From positions 1-7,582 of the forward strand of contig JAJYEB010000087.1 in NCBI GenBank assembly GCA_021790375.1: a DNA stretch of 7,582 bases, given 5' to 3'. Below the pieces are notes generated by a model. It searched no databases and was not told where the DNA came from. It saw nothing but the letters and a program-made list of their open reading frames with translations. The DNA is from Chloroflexota bacterium. GTDB taxonomy: Bacteria; Chloroflexota; Limnocylindria; Limnocylindrales; CSP1-4. Position 1 is the first letter of the stretch. Each line of letters opens with the position of its first letter. Shown here piece after piece: positions 1 to 5,264 of this stretch. A program made the translations under genes and the position numbers.

Positions 1-50
1 GGTGGCGGTCGAACCCGTGGAGGTTACCCTCAGCGTTCTCCAGTTCGCCC
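1..50 (-). pseudogene. Degraded 3' half of a tRNA-Ser (GGA-like anticodon), cut by the window edge
   Basis: Positions 1-35 align without gaps to 2694-2728 of the intact tRNA-Ser(UGA), with 29 of 35 bases identical. This covers the T-arm and the long class II variable arm. The variable-arm stem (GAGG/CCTC) is fully kept, with loop GTAA instead of GAAA. On the minus strand the next bases read CTGGAGA, a plausible anticodon loop with GGA (forward 39-41). The anticodon stem pairs only as GCG/CGC around a 10-nt gap, one base short of normal. The T-stem has lost several pairs, and nothing like a serine D-arm follows. I therefore read it as a decayed tRNA-Ser or a duplicated tRNA 3' half, not a working gene. 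The acceptor end lies outside the window. A sequencing or assembly error in a real tRNA-Ser(GGA) is an alternative. Confidence 0.45.
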
Positions 51-152
51 CCGTGGCGTCCGTCGGTGTCCGCCGAGGTCCTGATCCACGCACGAACAGC
101 CCGTCCGTGCGGCCGCCTGGGCCGGGCCCGTCCGCCCCACTCCAATCCGACC

Positions 153-166
153 CCGCATTCGTGCGG
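153..166 (+). other. Small hairpin with TTCG loop
   Basis: CCGCA pairs perfectly with TGCGG around a TTCG tetraloop, a loop known to stabilise RNA hairpins, although here the closing pair is A-T rather than C-G. It is the first of several hairpins between 150 and 331. No gene is adjacent, so its role, if any, is unknown. Confidence 0.4.
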
Positions 167-268
167 TGCCCCGTCCGCTCCCGGACCGGTCCGCAAGGAG
201 GCCCTTTCGGACAACCAACGACACCAGCAACGCAGGAAGGAAGTTGTCGATGGCCGCGCGCTGCGGTT

Positions 269-301
269 CGCCTCGGCTCGCCACGCGCTCCGAGCGAGGC
301 G
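269..301. other. Stem-loop with one bulged base
   Basis: CGCCTC (269-274) pairs with GAGGCG (296-301). G275 is bulged, and GCTCG (276-280) pairs with CGAGC (291-295), leaving a 10-nt loop. The 11 base pairs are almost all G-C. Together with the hairpin three bases downstream it forms a tandem pair of stems. There is no T-run after it, so a classical terminator is not supported. Confidence 0.45.
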
Positions 302-304
302 ACC

Positions 305-331
305 GATCGCTGGCGCGAGTTGCCAGCGATC
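305..331. other. Perfect 10-bp hairpin
   Basis: GATCGCTGGC (305-314) pairs perfectly with GCCAGCGATC (322-331) around a 7-nt loop. It follows directly on the stem at 269-301. A perfect 10-bp stem is stronger than most chance hairpins, even at this GC content. It could be a factor-independent terminator without a U-tract, a protein-binding site, or part of a structured RNA. The sequence alone does not decide. Confidence 0.5.
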
Positions 332-439
332 AGGCTCCACTGCGAGTGAGGTCGGGAACAGGTCGCCCGTTGTCAAGGGCCGGACGGCCTGCGCCGTGCA
401 CGAAGCGGTGATGGCTGACACCGAAACGTGGCTGTGAGC

Positions 440-468
440 TTGACATCGACCGGAGGTGCTGCCAAGGT
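440..468 (+). promoter_or_regulatory. Possible sigma-70-type promoter
   Basis: A perfect -35 hexamer TTGACA (440-445) is followed after 17 bases by CAAGGT (463-468), a weak -10 that keeps only the A at position 2 and the final T. If used, transcription would start about 300 nt before the diguanylate cyclase start and give a long leader containing the nested stems at 653-732. A chance TTGACA is quite possible. Confidence 0.25.
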
Positions 469-652
469 TCGGCCCCTCCATGGTCGCACTACCTCGCCGA
501 AAACGGCACCACGACCGCCCGGGGATGCCGGCGACTCCGAGCATGCGGGCGCTCCCTCCCGAGGCGGAGCCGCGGCTGGTCCAGGCCCCGTCGCGCCGCG
601 GGCAGATCGGGGCCGGCGCACCCGGTGTCGATCGGCGCGATCCATCGATGAG

Positions 653-732
653 GCCCGGCTCGCCTCGGTCGGCGGGGGCAATGAGGATGGCTCGCGGGGT
701 GGCGCGAGCCCAGGCGCAGGCGAGCCCCGGGC
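653..732 (+). other. Nested stem structure ahead of the diguanylate cyclase gene
   Basis: An outer stem pairs GGCTCGCCT (657-665) with AGGCGAGCC (718-726), 9 bp without mismatch. After a 2-nt bulge it is extended by GCCC (653-656) with GGGC (729-732). Inside it sits a perfect 8-bp hairpin, GGCTCGCG (689-696) with CGCGAGCC (703-710), loop of six. The structure ends 27 nt before the ribosome site of the GGDEF gene, so it would lie in its 5' leader. It does not match the c-di-GMP riboswitch classes I know. Confidence 0.4.
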
Positions 733-771
733 GGAACGCGCACGCACCTGGCCACGCCGAGGGCTGAGCGG

Positions 772-2397
772 GTGCGAGGCACGCCCCTCAGCCCGGACGA
801 AGCGACCCGACGGGACCAGATCCGGCGGGTCCTCGGCCTGCTCGGCGCCGCGGCGGTCATGTTCGGCCTGATGGAGCTCGCCGCGGGTCTCGGGCTGGGC
901 AGCCTGAGAGCGGCCATCGTGGGCGCGATCTGGGTGGGGTTCGGCGCCGGCCTCGGGCTGGTCCGGGTCCGCATCCTCGGCCGGACGTCCGTTCCCGCCG
1001 TCGTCGGTACCGTGGCCCTGGCCATGATGATCAGCATTGCCGTTGGAACGCTGCTCCAGCCCTCCGCCGCCTCCGCGGCGGCGACGGCGCTCCTCATCCC
1101 GATCGCGCTCGCGCTGCCCCACCTCGAGACCCGCTCGCTCCGTGGGCTCATGCTGCTCGCCTGGGCGGCGACCGCCGGCGTCGACGCGGCGAGGTTCCTT
1201 CCCGCCGACCCGGTCCTCCCCCGGGGTCTCCTCGAACTCTTGAGTCTCTGGGGTCTTGTCCTCGCCACCGGGCTCGTGCTCTACCTGCTCTACCAGTCGA
1301 GCGAGCGGCTCAAGGCGTCGAGTCGCGAGTTCGGCCGGCTCTTCCAGTTGTCGTCCGATCTCGCCGCGACGACCGACCCGGGAGTCCTGGGTGGGCTCGT
1401 TGCCCGGCATCTCGCGGAAGCGATCGGCTTCGACGACTGCGTCATCTACGCCTTCGCGCTGGAGACCGGCCGGCTCACCCCGTTCGGCTCGCATCCCGCC
1501 GGCCGGGCCCTGGAGACCGAACCGACGTCGCTTGAGACGCGGCCGGCGCTGGGGCGCGTCCTGCGTGATCGCGTGCGGGTCGTCATCGATGCCGCCGACG
1601 CGCAGACCGACCCGACCGAACGGTCCCGTCTGCGCGCGCTCGGTCGCGACCTCACGCTCCTGCTGCCGCTGGTCGCCCGATCGGAGCCGGTGGGGGTCGC
1701 GGAGTTGACCATCTCGGGTCACCACGCCGTCGACGAGCGTCGTCTCGCGCTCGCGCGGACGCTCGCCTTCGAGGCGGCCATGGCGATCGAGAACGGGCGC
1801 CTCTATCAGCAGCTCCGTCATCTGGCCCTGCATGATCCGCTCACCGGCCTCGCCAACCGCAGCCTCTTCTTCGATCGGGCCGAGCACGCCCTCCGCCGCC
1901 TCGCCCGGCATGAGGGCGCGCTGGTGGCGGTCCTCTTCATCGATCTCGACGATTTCAAGGCGGTGAACGACACGCTCGGCCACGCCCGGGGTGACCGACT
2001 GCTGGCCCTCGTCGGGGGGCGGCTCCGCTCAGTGCTCCGGCCGGCGGACACGGTGGCCCGCCTCGGCGGCGACGAGTTCGTGCTGCTGCTCGAAGACCTG
2101 GCCTCGGACGAGGAGGCACTCGTCGTGGCGCGGCGCACGATCGACGCCCTGGCCGCCCCGTACGACCTCGCCGGTCAGTCGGTCCGGATCTCGGCGTCGA
2201 TCGGGGTGGCGCAGCGCATCGCGGACGGCGCGACGGCCGCCGGGCTCGTGCGGGAGGCCGATCTGGCGATGTATTCGGCAAAGCAGGCCGGCAAGGGCTG
2301 CGCCGTGCGCTTCTCTCCCGACCTGCACGAACCCCTCGGGACCGGCGCGGCCCGCGGGGAGGTCACCCCGCAGCGCATCGAGAGACCTGACGGATAG
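772..2397 (+). CDS. Membrane-anchored GAF-GGDEF diguanylate cyclase
   Basis: This 541-residue enzyme most likely makes the second messenger cyclic di-GMP from two GTP. The start is a GTG preceded by GAGGG (759-763) at eight bases. Six hydrophobic segments (about 20-42, 45-64, 74-95, 99-116, 124-137 and 154-174) form a membrane sensor domain. A GAF-like domain follows (about 187-340), then a linker helix and the GGDEF domain from about 350 to 515. The domain opens with HDPLTGLANR (354-363). It keeps the metal-binding Asp391 in a FIDLDDFK block, Asn399, the signature GGDEF at 432-436, and the inhibitory RxxD site R423-D426 five residues before it. So it should be active and product-inhibited. 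There is no EAL phosphodiesterase domain. The signal sensed is unknown. It stands alone, with a non-coding stretch on either side. Confidence 0.93.
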   Translation: MRGTPLSPDEATRRDQIRRVLGLLGAAAVMFGLMELAAGLGLGSLRAAIVGAIWVGFGAGLGLVRVRILGRTSVPAVVGTVALAMMISIAVGTLLQPSAASAAATALLIPIALALPHLETRSLRGLMLLAWAATAGVDAARFLPADPVLPRGLLELLSLWGLVLATGLVLYLLYQSSERLKASSREFGRLFQLSSDLAATTDPGVLGGLVARHLAEAIGFDDCVIYAFALETGRLTPFGSHPAGRALETEPTSLETRPALGRVLRDRVRVVIDAADAQTDPTERSRLRALGRDLTLLLPLVARSEPVGVAELTISGHHAVDERRLALARTLAFEAAMAIENGRLYQQLRHLALHDPLTGLANRSLFFDRAEHALRRLARHEGALVAVLFIDLDDFKAVNDTLGHARGDRLLALVGGRLRSVLRPADTVARLGGDEFVLLLEDLASDEEALVVARRTIDALAAPYDLAGQSVRISASIGVAQRIADGATAAGLVREADLAMYSAKQAGKGCAVRFSPDLHEPLGTGAARGEVTPQRIERPDG

Positions 2398-2410
2398 GCC
2401 GACGCCTCGC

Positions 2411-2440
2411 GGCTGACGGTGCCGCGGCTGAAGGTGCCGC
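2411..2440. repeat. Tandem duplication, 15-bp unit x2
   Basis: Unit 2411-2425 (GGCTGACGGTGCCGC) is repeated at 2426-2440 with one change (C to A). It lies just after the stop of the GGDEF gene and just before a second, unrelated tandem duplication. Confidence 0.7.
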
Positions 2441-2445
2441 GGCGG

Positions 2446-2478
2446 AGGATGGCGCGTGAAGCAGGATGGCGCGTGAAG
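2446..2478. repeat. Tandem duplication, 17-bp period x2
   Basis: AGGATGGCGCGTGAAG occurs identically at 2446-2461 and 2463-2478, a 17-bp period. Two adjacent duplications with different units suggest replication slippage or a small unstable locus. No coding role is apparent. Confidence 0.75.
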
Positions 2479-2486
2479 TGGTCCGA

Positions 2487-2519
2487 GCGCCTCGGAGGCG
2501 CGGGCCAGTCGTCGGCCCG
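2487..2519. terminator. Two adjoining GC hairpins, possible terminator
   Basis: GCGCCT (2487-2492) pairs with AGGCGC (2496-2501) around CGG. CGGGCC (2501-2506) pairs with GGCCCG (2514-2519) around seven bases, sharing base 2501 with the first stem. They lie about 90 nt after the GGDEF stop and about 165 nt beyond the 3' end of the oppositely oriented tRNA, so they could end transcription from either side. No T-run follows on either strand, so this call is weak. Confidence 0.3.
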
Positions 2520-2682
2520 GTCCTGCTTACCAGGAGCGCGACCATGACGGCCTGCGACTTACCCCGTGGCGCCGTCGCCGTTCTGTCCGCCGTTGTGCGC
2601 CGGTTTCCGCCGCGTTGCTGCCATGTTCGGGGCCCCGGCCCGCACCACGGGCCCTGGGGGTGCCAATCCACGCGTGAAAGGG

Positions 2683-2769
<87 letters not shown>

Positions 2770-3004
2770 CCGATCGAGAAAGACGCCATCTTCGGCCACC
2801 TGAGGCTACCCGTCTGGCGTCACATGCGGCGTCAGGCCGTTGCCTGAAGCAGTCTACTCATCGGCCATGGCACGGGCAGGCGTCTGCGCTCCCTGCTCGG
2901 ATCGCATCGGCCTGCCCGCTGGCAGCGAGCTCGGGTCCGACCCACGATTCCCGAAGCGGCACGGTGACCTTCGAGGAGGCGCTCGAGCGCTGACGTGGCA
3001 TGGT
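2770..3004. other. Intergenic spacer upstream of tRNA-Ser
   Basis: No convincing gene is seen. The spacer should include the tRNA promoter (minus strand), but I could not pick out clear hexamers. At 2979-2990 there is a perfect 12-nt palindrome, GCGCTCGAGCGC. A 9-codon frame at 2964-2993 (+) reads VTFEEALER then stop. It resembles the first residues of exonuclease VII small subunits but ends at once. Confidence 0.5.
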
Positions 3005-3053
3005 GCCATGACGGGAGTCACACGCTTGTCAGCTCCCTGACTCCCGTCATGGC
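3005..3053. repeat. 16-bp perfect inverted repeat, possible terminator of the beta-helix gene
   Basis: GCCATGACGGGAGTCA (3005-3020) is the exact reverse complement of 3038-3053, with a 17-nt spacer. It lies 84 nt beyond the stop of the leftward beta-helix gene, a fitting place for a terminator, but no U-run follows on either strand. Two smaller hairpins compete with it: TGGCA/TGCCA (2996-3000 with 3004-3008) shares bases with the left arm, and GTCAG/CTGAC (3028-3032 with 3037-3041) shares bases with the right arm. Mutually exclusive folds like this can act as a switch, but may also be chance. A dimeric regulator site or mobile-element ends are other options, though no transposase is nearby. 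Confidence 0.6.
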
Positions 3054-3137
3054 GAGAGACCGCGGTTGGCGCCCGTCGCGGGGGCGTTCCGGGCGTGGCT
3101 TCGAGCGCGCCCCCGATGCGGCCCTGGTCCGGGGCCG

Positions 3138-4154
3138 CTACGCGTGCACCGGCACGGTGGCGTGGTCGAGGCCGCGCAGGATCAGCACGGTGCCCCGGGC
3201 GTTCGACTCCCAGATCCCGAAGTACTCGTGGCTGATCCGGTTGCCGATCACAAACGAGCCGGTCACCGGGGCGACCTCGCCGGCGAGCAGGATGCCCGTG
3301 GGCTTCGTCGGGCCTGCCTTGCCGGCCGCCTCGGGGTCGGGGCCGTTGCCGCTGATCGTGTTGTCGAGCACGAGCGTGCCGGCCACCGTGTCGCCCGGCG
3401 CGTTGCTGTGGACGATCACGCCCGGCAGCAGGTTGTTCGTGATCGTGTTCCCCATGACCACGTTGTCGCTCACCGAGCTGTCCGGCGTGTCGGCGGCGAT
3501 CACGATGGCCCCGGGCTTGCCGTTCGTGACTGTGTTGTCGATCACGATGGTCCGCTCGACGCCGGCGCCGCTGTTGAACGCGGCCACCACGACGCCGCAG
3601 GCCTTGAAGTTCTCGACGATGATGTTGCGGCTGATGGTGTTGCCCACCGCCGCCCGCAGCGTGCCGGGGTCCGGCGCCGCGGGATCGATCGGCCCGTCGT
3701 CGTTCACCCCGATGCCGCCGTCGGCGTTGGCGCGCACGACGTTGCCGCGCACGATCGCGGCGTGCGTGCCGACGAGCTGGACGGCCTTGTCGTCGGGAAT
3801 GCCGGCCGTCGGGTGGCCGCCGTTGCCGCTGATCGTGCTGGCCTCGACGAGGAGATGGTCGGCGTCCTGCGCGAAGATGGCGTGGTCGGCGGCGCCGCTG
3901 ATCTGGGCGTGCGCGATGACCACGCCGTCGATGCCGGGGCCGACGTACACACCCACCTGGCAGCCGGTCGCATCGATCCGCCCGCCGATGTGCTGGCCCG
4001 CCGTTGCGACGATCTTCGCGCTCAGGCCCGTCGAGCCCGCGGGCACGCAGTTCGCCGCGCTCACGGCCGGGGGCGCGAGCGACGTCCCGAGCGCGAGCAG
4101 GGGCGCCACGAGCAAGGCGCCCGAGAGAGTGGTGAGCCACGAGGGACGACGCAT
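3138..4154 (-). CDS. Secreted right-handed parallel beta-helix protein (NosD/pectate-lyase-like fold)
   Basis: This 338-residue protein starts at an ATG preceded by GGAAGGAG (forward 4163-4170) at eight bases, a very good ribosome site. Residues 1-33 form a signal peptide (RR, hydrophobic core, VSA just before the likely cut), so it is exported. The mature part is built of repeated coils of the type [GD]-N-x-[IV]-[ST]-x-N followed by G-[IV]-x-[IV], for example GNTISRN, DNTVTNG, GNTITNN, DNTISGN and GNRISHE. This is the ladder of a right-handed parallel beta-helix (PbH1/Beta_helix family). Such folds occur in polysaccharide lyases and epimerases, surface proteins and NosD-like proteins. I see no lyase catalytic signature, so no enzyme activity is claimed. 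Cysteines are at 36, 65 and in KACGVVV near the middle. There is no membrane anchor or sortase motif at the C-terminus. It diverges from the DUF3105 gene. Confidence 0.85.
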   Translation of the reverse strand: MRRPSWLTTLSGALLVAPLLALGTSLAPPAVSAANCVPAGSTGLSAKIVATAGQHIGGRIDATGCQVGVYVGPGIDGVVIAHAQISGAADHAIFAQDADHLLVEASTISGNGGHPTAGIPDDKAVQLVGTHAAIVRGNVVRANADGGIGVNDDGPIDPAAPDPGTLRAAVGNTISRNIIVENFKACGVVVAAFNSGAGVERTIVIDNTVTNGKPGAIVIAADTPDSSVSDNVVMGNTITNNLLPGVIVHSNAPGDTVAGTLVLDNTISGNGPDPEAAGKAGPTKPTGILLAGEVAPVTGSFVIGNRISHEYFGIWESNARGTVLILRGLDHATVPVHA

Positions 4155-4293
4155 GGGACGCGCTCCTTCCGTCTGCCGCGGCCAGATCGATGGTCCATCA
4201 CGCGACCTCAGGAATCGCGACGCCCCGGGACGCGCGCCCCCCGAGTCGATGCTCTGCGCGCTCGTCCACGGAGTGCAGGGCCGGACATCCCCT

Positions 4294-4320
4294 CCTGCCC
4301 CTACCCGAGGTGGGGGCAGG
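4294..4320. other. 12-bp hairpin with 3-nt loop
   Basis: CCTGCCCCTACC (4294-4305) pairs with GGTGGGGGCAGG (4309-4320) around CGA, with one T-G wobble (4302 with 4312). It is a very stable stem between two divergent genes. Without a T-run it is not a classical terminator. It may insulate the two transcription units or act in a leader RNA. Confidence 0.5.
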
Positions 4321-4424
4321 CTGCTCGTTGGGGTCGCTGCGGCACGATCCGCTCGCCACGATCGCGCTCGACAAGCTGCGCCTGCTCGTCGGCGAGCTGG
4401 AGAAGTCGCTCTCGACCCACAGCG

Positions 4425-4465
4425 CTCTCACACGGTCCACAGCTTTCTCTCATCCTGCTCTCATC
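4425..4465 (+). promoter_or_regulatory. 11-bp-phased direct repeats, Pho-box-like response-regulator site
   Basis: CTCTCAT occurs at 4447-4453 and 4458-4464, separated by four bases. CTCTCAC lies at 4425-4431, exactly two 11-bp steps upstream. Seven-base direct repeats with an 11-bp period are the known design of OmpR/PhoB-family operators. The E. coli Pho box is CTGTCAT-N4-CTGTCAC, which differs from this by G to C in each unit and a final T in the second. The site ends 43 nt before the proposed DUF3105 start, in a locally less GC-rich stretch. No regulator gene is in the window, so the identity of the binding protein is inference. Confidence 0.4.
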
Positions 4466-4507
4466 TCCGCGATCGAAGGTCGCAGCGTCACCGCAGTTGG
4501 AGATGGT

Positions 4508-5161
4508 GTGGGAAAGAGAGCTCGAGAGGATCGTCGCCGGGCCACGTGGACGGCGGAGACGACCAGGCGTGTCGCGGATCGCCGCCCTCGCACGCACAGG
4601 CTCGCGATCCTTGGCGGCGCAGCTGCGATCATCGTGCTCGTCGTCGCGGTCGGCGCCGCGACGACCCTTGGGATCGTGGGCGGGTCCGGCACTCTCGGCA
4701 GCTCGGTGCCCACGGGAACGGCCGTCTTCACGGAATCGGACCATCAGCACGTCACCGGGAACGTGCAGTACGACCGGACGCCGCCCGCCGGAGGCGCCCA
4801 CAACGCCATCTGGCTCAACTGCGGCGTCTACGGCGACCCGGTGCCCAACGTGAATGCCGTCCACTCGCTCGAGCACGGCGCGGTGTGGATCACGTACCGG
4901 CCCGACCTGCCGGCGACCTCGGTATCGCAGCTGCGGGAGTTCGTGGAGACCCACGATGACGGCGCGCAGCGATACCTCATTCTGAGCCCGTACGCGGGGA
5001 TCCCCTCACCGATCGTGGCCTCCGCGTGGGGCGCACAGCTGCAGCTCTCGAGCCCCAGCGATCCGCGGCTCGCGGCCTTCGTCGCGCACTACCAGGGGGG
5101 CGCGCAGGGCGGAGAGCCACGCGGGGAGTGCACCGGGGGGACCGGCACGCCGATCGCGTAG
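4508..5161 (+). CDS. DUF3105 single-pass membrane protein
   Basis: This 217-residue protein has a basic N-terminus (1-31), one membrane segment (about 32-57) and an extracytoplasmic DUF3105 domain. Family marks are PPAGGAHN (92-99), LNCGVY (103-108), the strongly conserved VHSLEHGAVWITYRP (118-132) with His119, Glu122 and His123, a SPYAGIPSPIVASAWG block, and a final GEPRGEC with Cys208. The C/H/E set would suit a metal site, but the family's function is not known to me. I chose the GTG at 4508 because GGAG (4499-4502) lies five bases before it and the membrane segment follows at the usual distance. The frame stays open back to 4190, and a TTG at 4328 would add 60 residues. It diverges from the beta-helix gene and converges with the copper ATPase. 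Confidence 0.87.
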   Translation: MGKRAREDRRRATWTAETTRRVADRRPRTHRLAILGGAAAIIVLVVAVGAATTLGIVGGSGTLGSSVPTGTAVFTESDHQHVTGNVQYDRTPPAGGAHNAIWLNCGVYGDPVPNVNAVHSLEHGAVWITYRPDLPATSVSQLREFVETHDDGAQRYLILSPYAGIPSPIVASAWGAQLQLSSPSDPRLAAFVAHYQGGAQGGEPRGECTGGTGTPIA

Positions 5162-5264
5162 CGTCCGGACAGCCGATCGATCCAGCTGCCGTCCGCGTCT
5201 GACGCGTCGACGGGATGCCGACTGGCACGCCGCCGGCTGAACGCGAACGGCGCGCGCGGCGGAG
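5162..5264. other. Convergent spacer between DUF3105 and the copper ATPase
   Basis: About 100 nt separate the two converging stop codons. Only a small hairpin, CGCGT (5194-5198) with ACGCG (5202-5206), loop CTG, is evident. No T-rich tract marks a classical terminator for either gene. Confidence 0.4.

Larger units (their letters stand above)
51..758. other. Gene-free leader region rich in hairpins
   Basis: I found no reading frame here with a recognisable protein. The open frames on both strands are arginine-, proline- and serine-rich products of high GC and match no family I know. The stretch does hold several strong stem-loops (153-166, 269-301, 305-331, 653-732), a 12-nt palindrome at 182-193, three copies of CCCGTCCG (100-107, 127-134, 170-177) and one promoter-like element. 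A short frame starting at the ATG at 249, after a good AGGAAGG ribosome-site match, runs to a stop at 411 (53 codons). Its composition is not convincing. Confidence 0.5.
4171..4507. other. Divergent intergenic region between the beta-helix and DUF3105 genes
   Basis: This gap must carry the promoters of both divergent genes, but no clear hexamers stand out. It holds a 12-bp hairpin (4294-4320), a coding-like stretch (about 4328-4420) in frame with DUF3105, and 11-bp-phased repeats (4425-4465). The coding-like part reads DPLATIALDKLRLLVGELEKSL with strong G/C third positions. From about 4420 to 4465 the third positions turn A/T-rich, which looks non-coding. The stretch could be a gene remnant or an N-terminal extension begun at the TTG at 4328. 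Confidence 0.45.

Noticed and set aside
210..256. GGAAGGAAG near 235-243 as a possible SRP RNA tip
   Set aside because: The flanking bases do not form the conserved SRP domain IV stem with its paired internal loops, so the match is only to a short purine run.
249..411. 53-codon frame with a good ribosome site
   Set aside because: It is arginine- and serine-rich, has no recognisable features and runs straight through the strong hairpin at 305-331. Not supported as a gene.
373..1983. 536-codon open frame on the minus strand
   Set aside because: It lies antisense to the GGDEF gene, is extremely rich in Arg, Gly, Glu and Pro, and shows no domain. It is a shadow frame caused by high GC.
3005..3053. 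Ends of an insertion sequence
   Set aside because: The arms are only 17 nt apart with no transposase and no flanking target duplication, so a hairpin or operator is more likely.
2854..4140. 428-codon minus-strand frame overlapping the beta-helix gene
   Set aside because: Its composition is arginine/histidine/glutamine-rich without any motif. The overlapping frame has a signal peptide, an excellent ribosome site and beta-helix repeats.
2995..4959. Two long plus-strand frames (654 and 595 codons) over the same region
   Set aside because: Both run antisense to the beta-helix gene and then out of frame through the DUF3105 gene. No recognisable domain is present.
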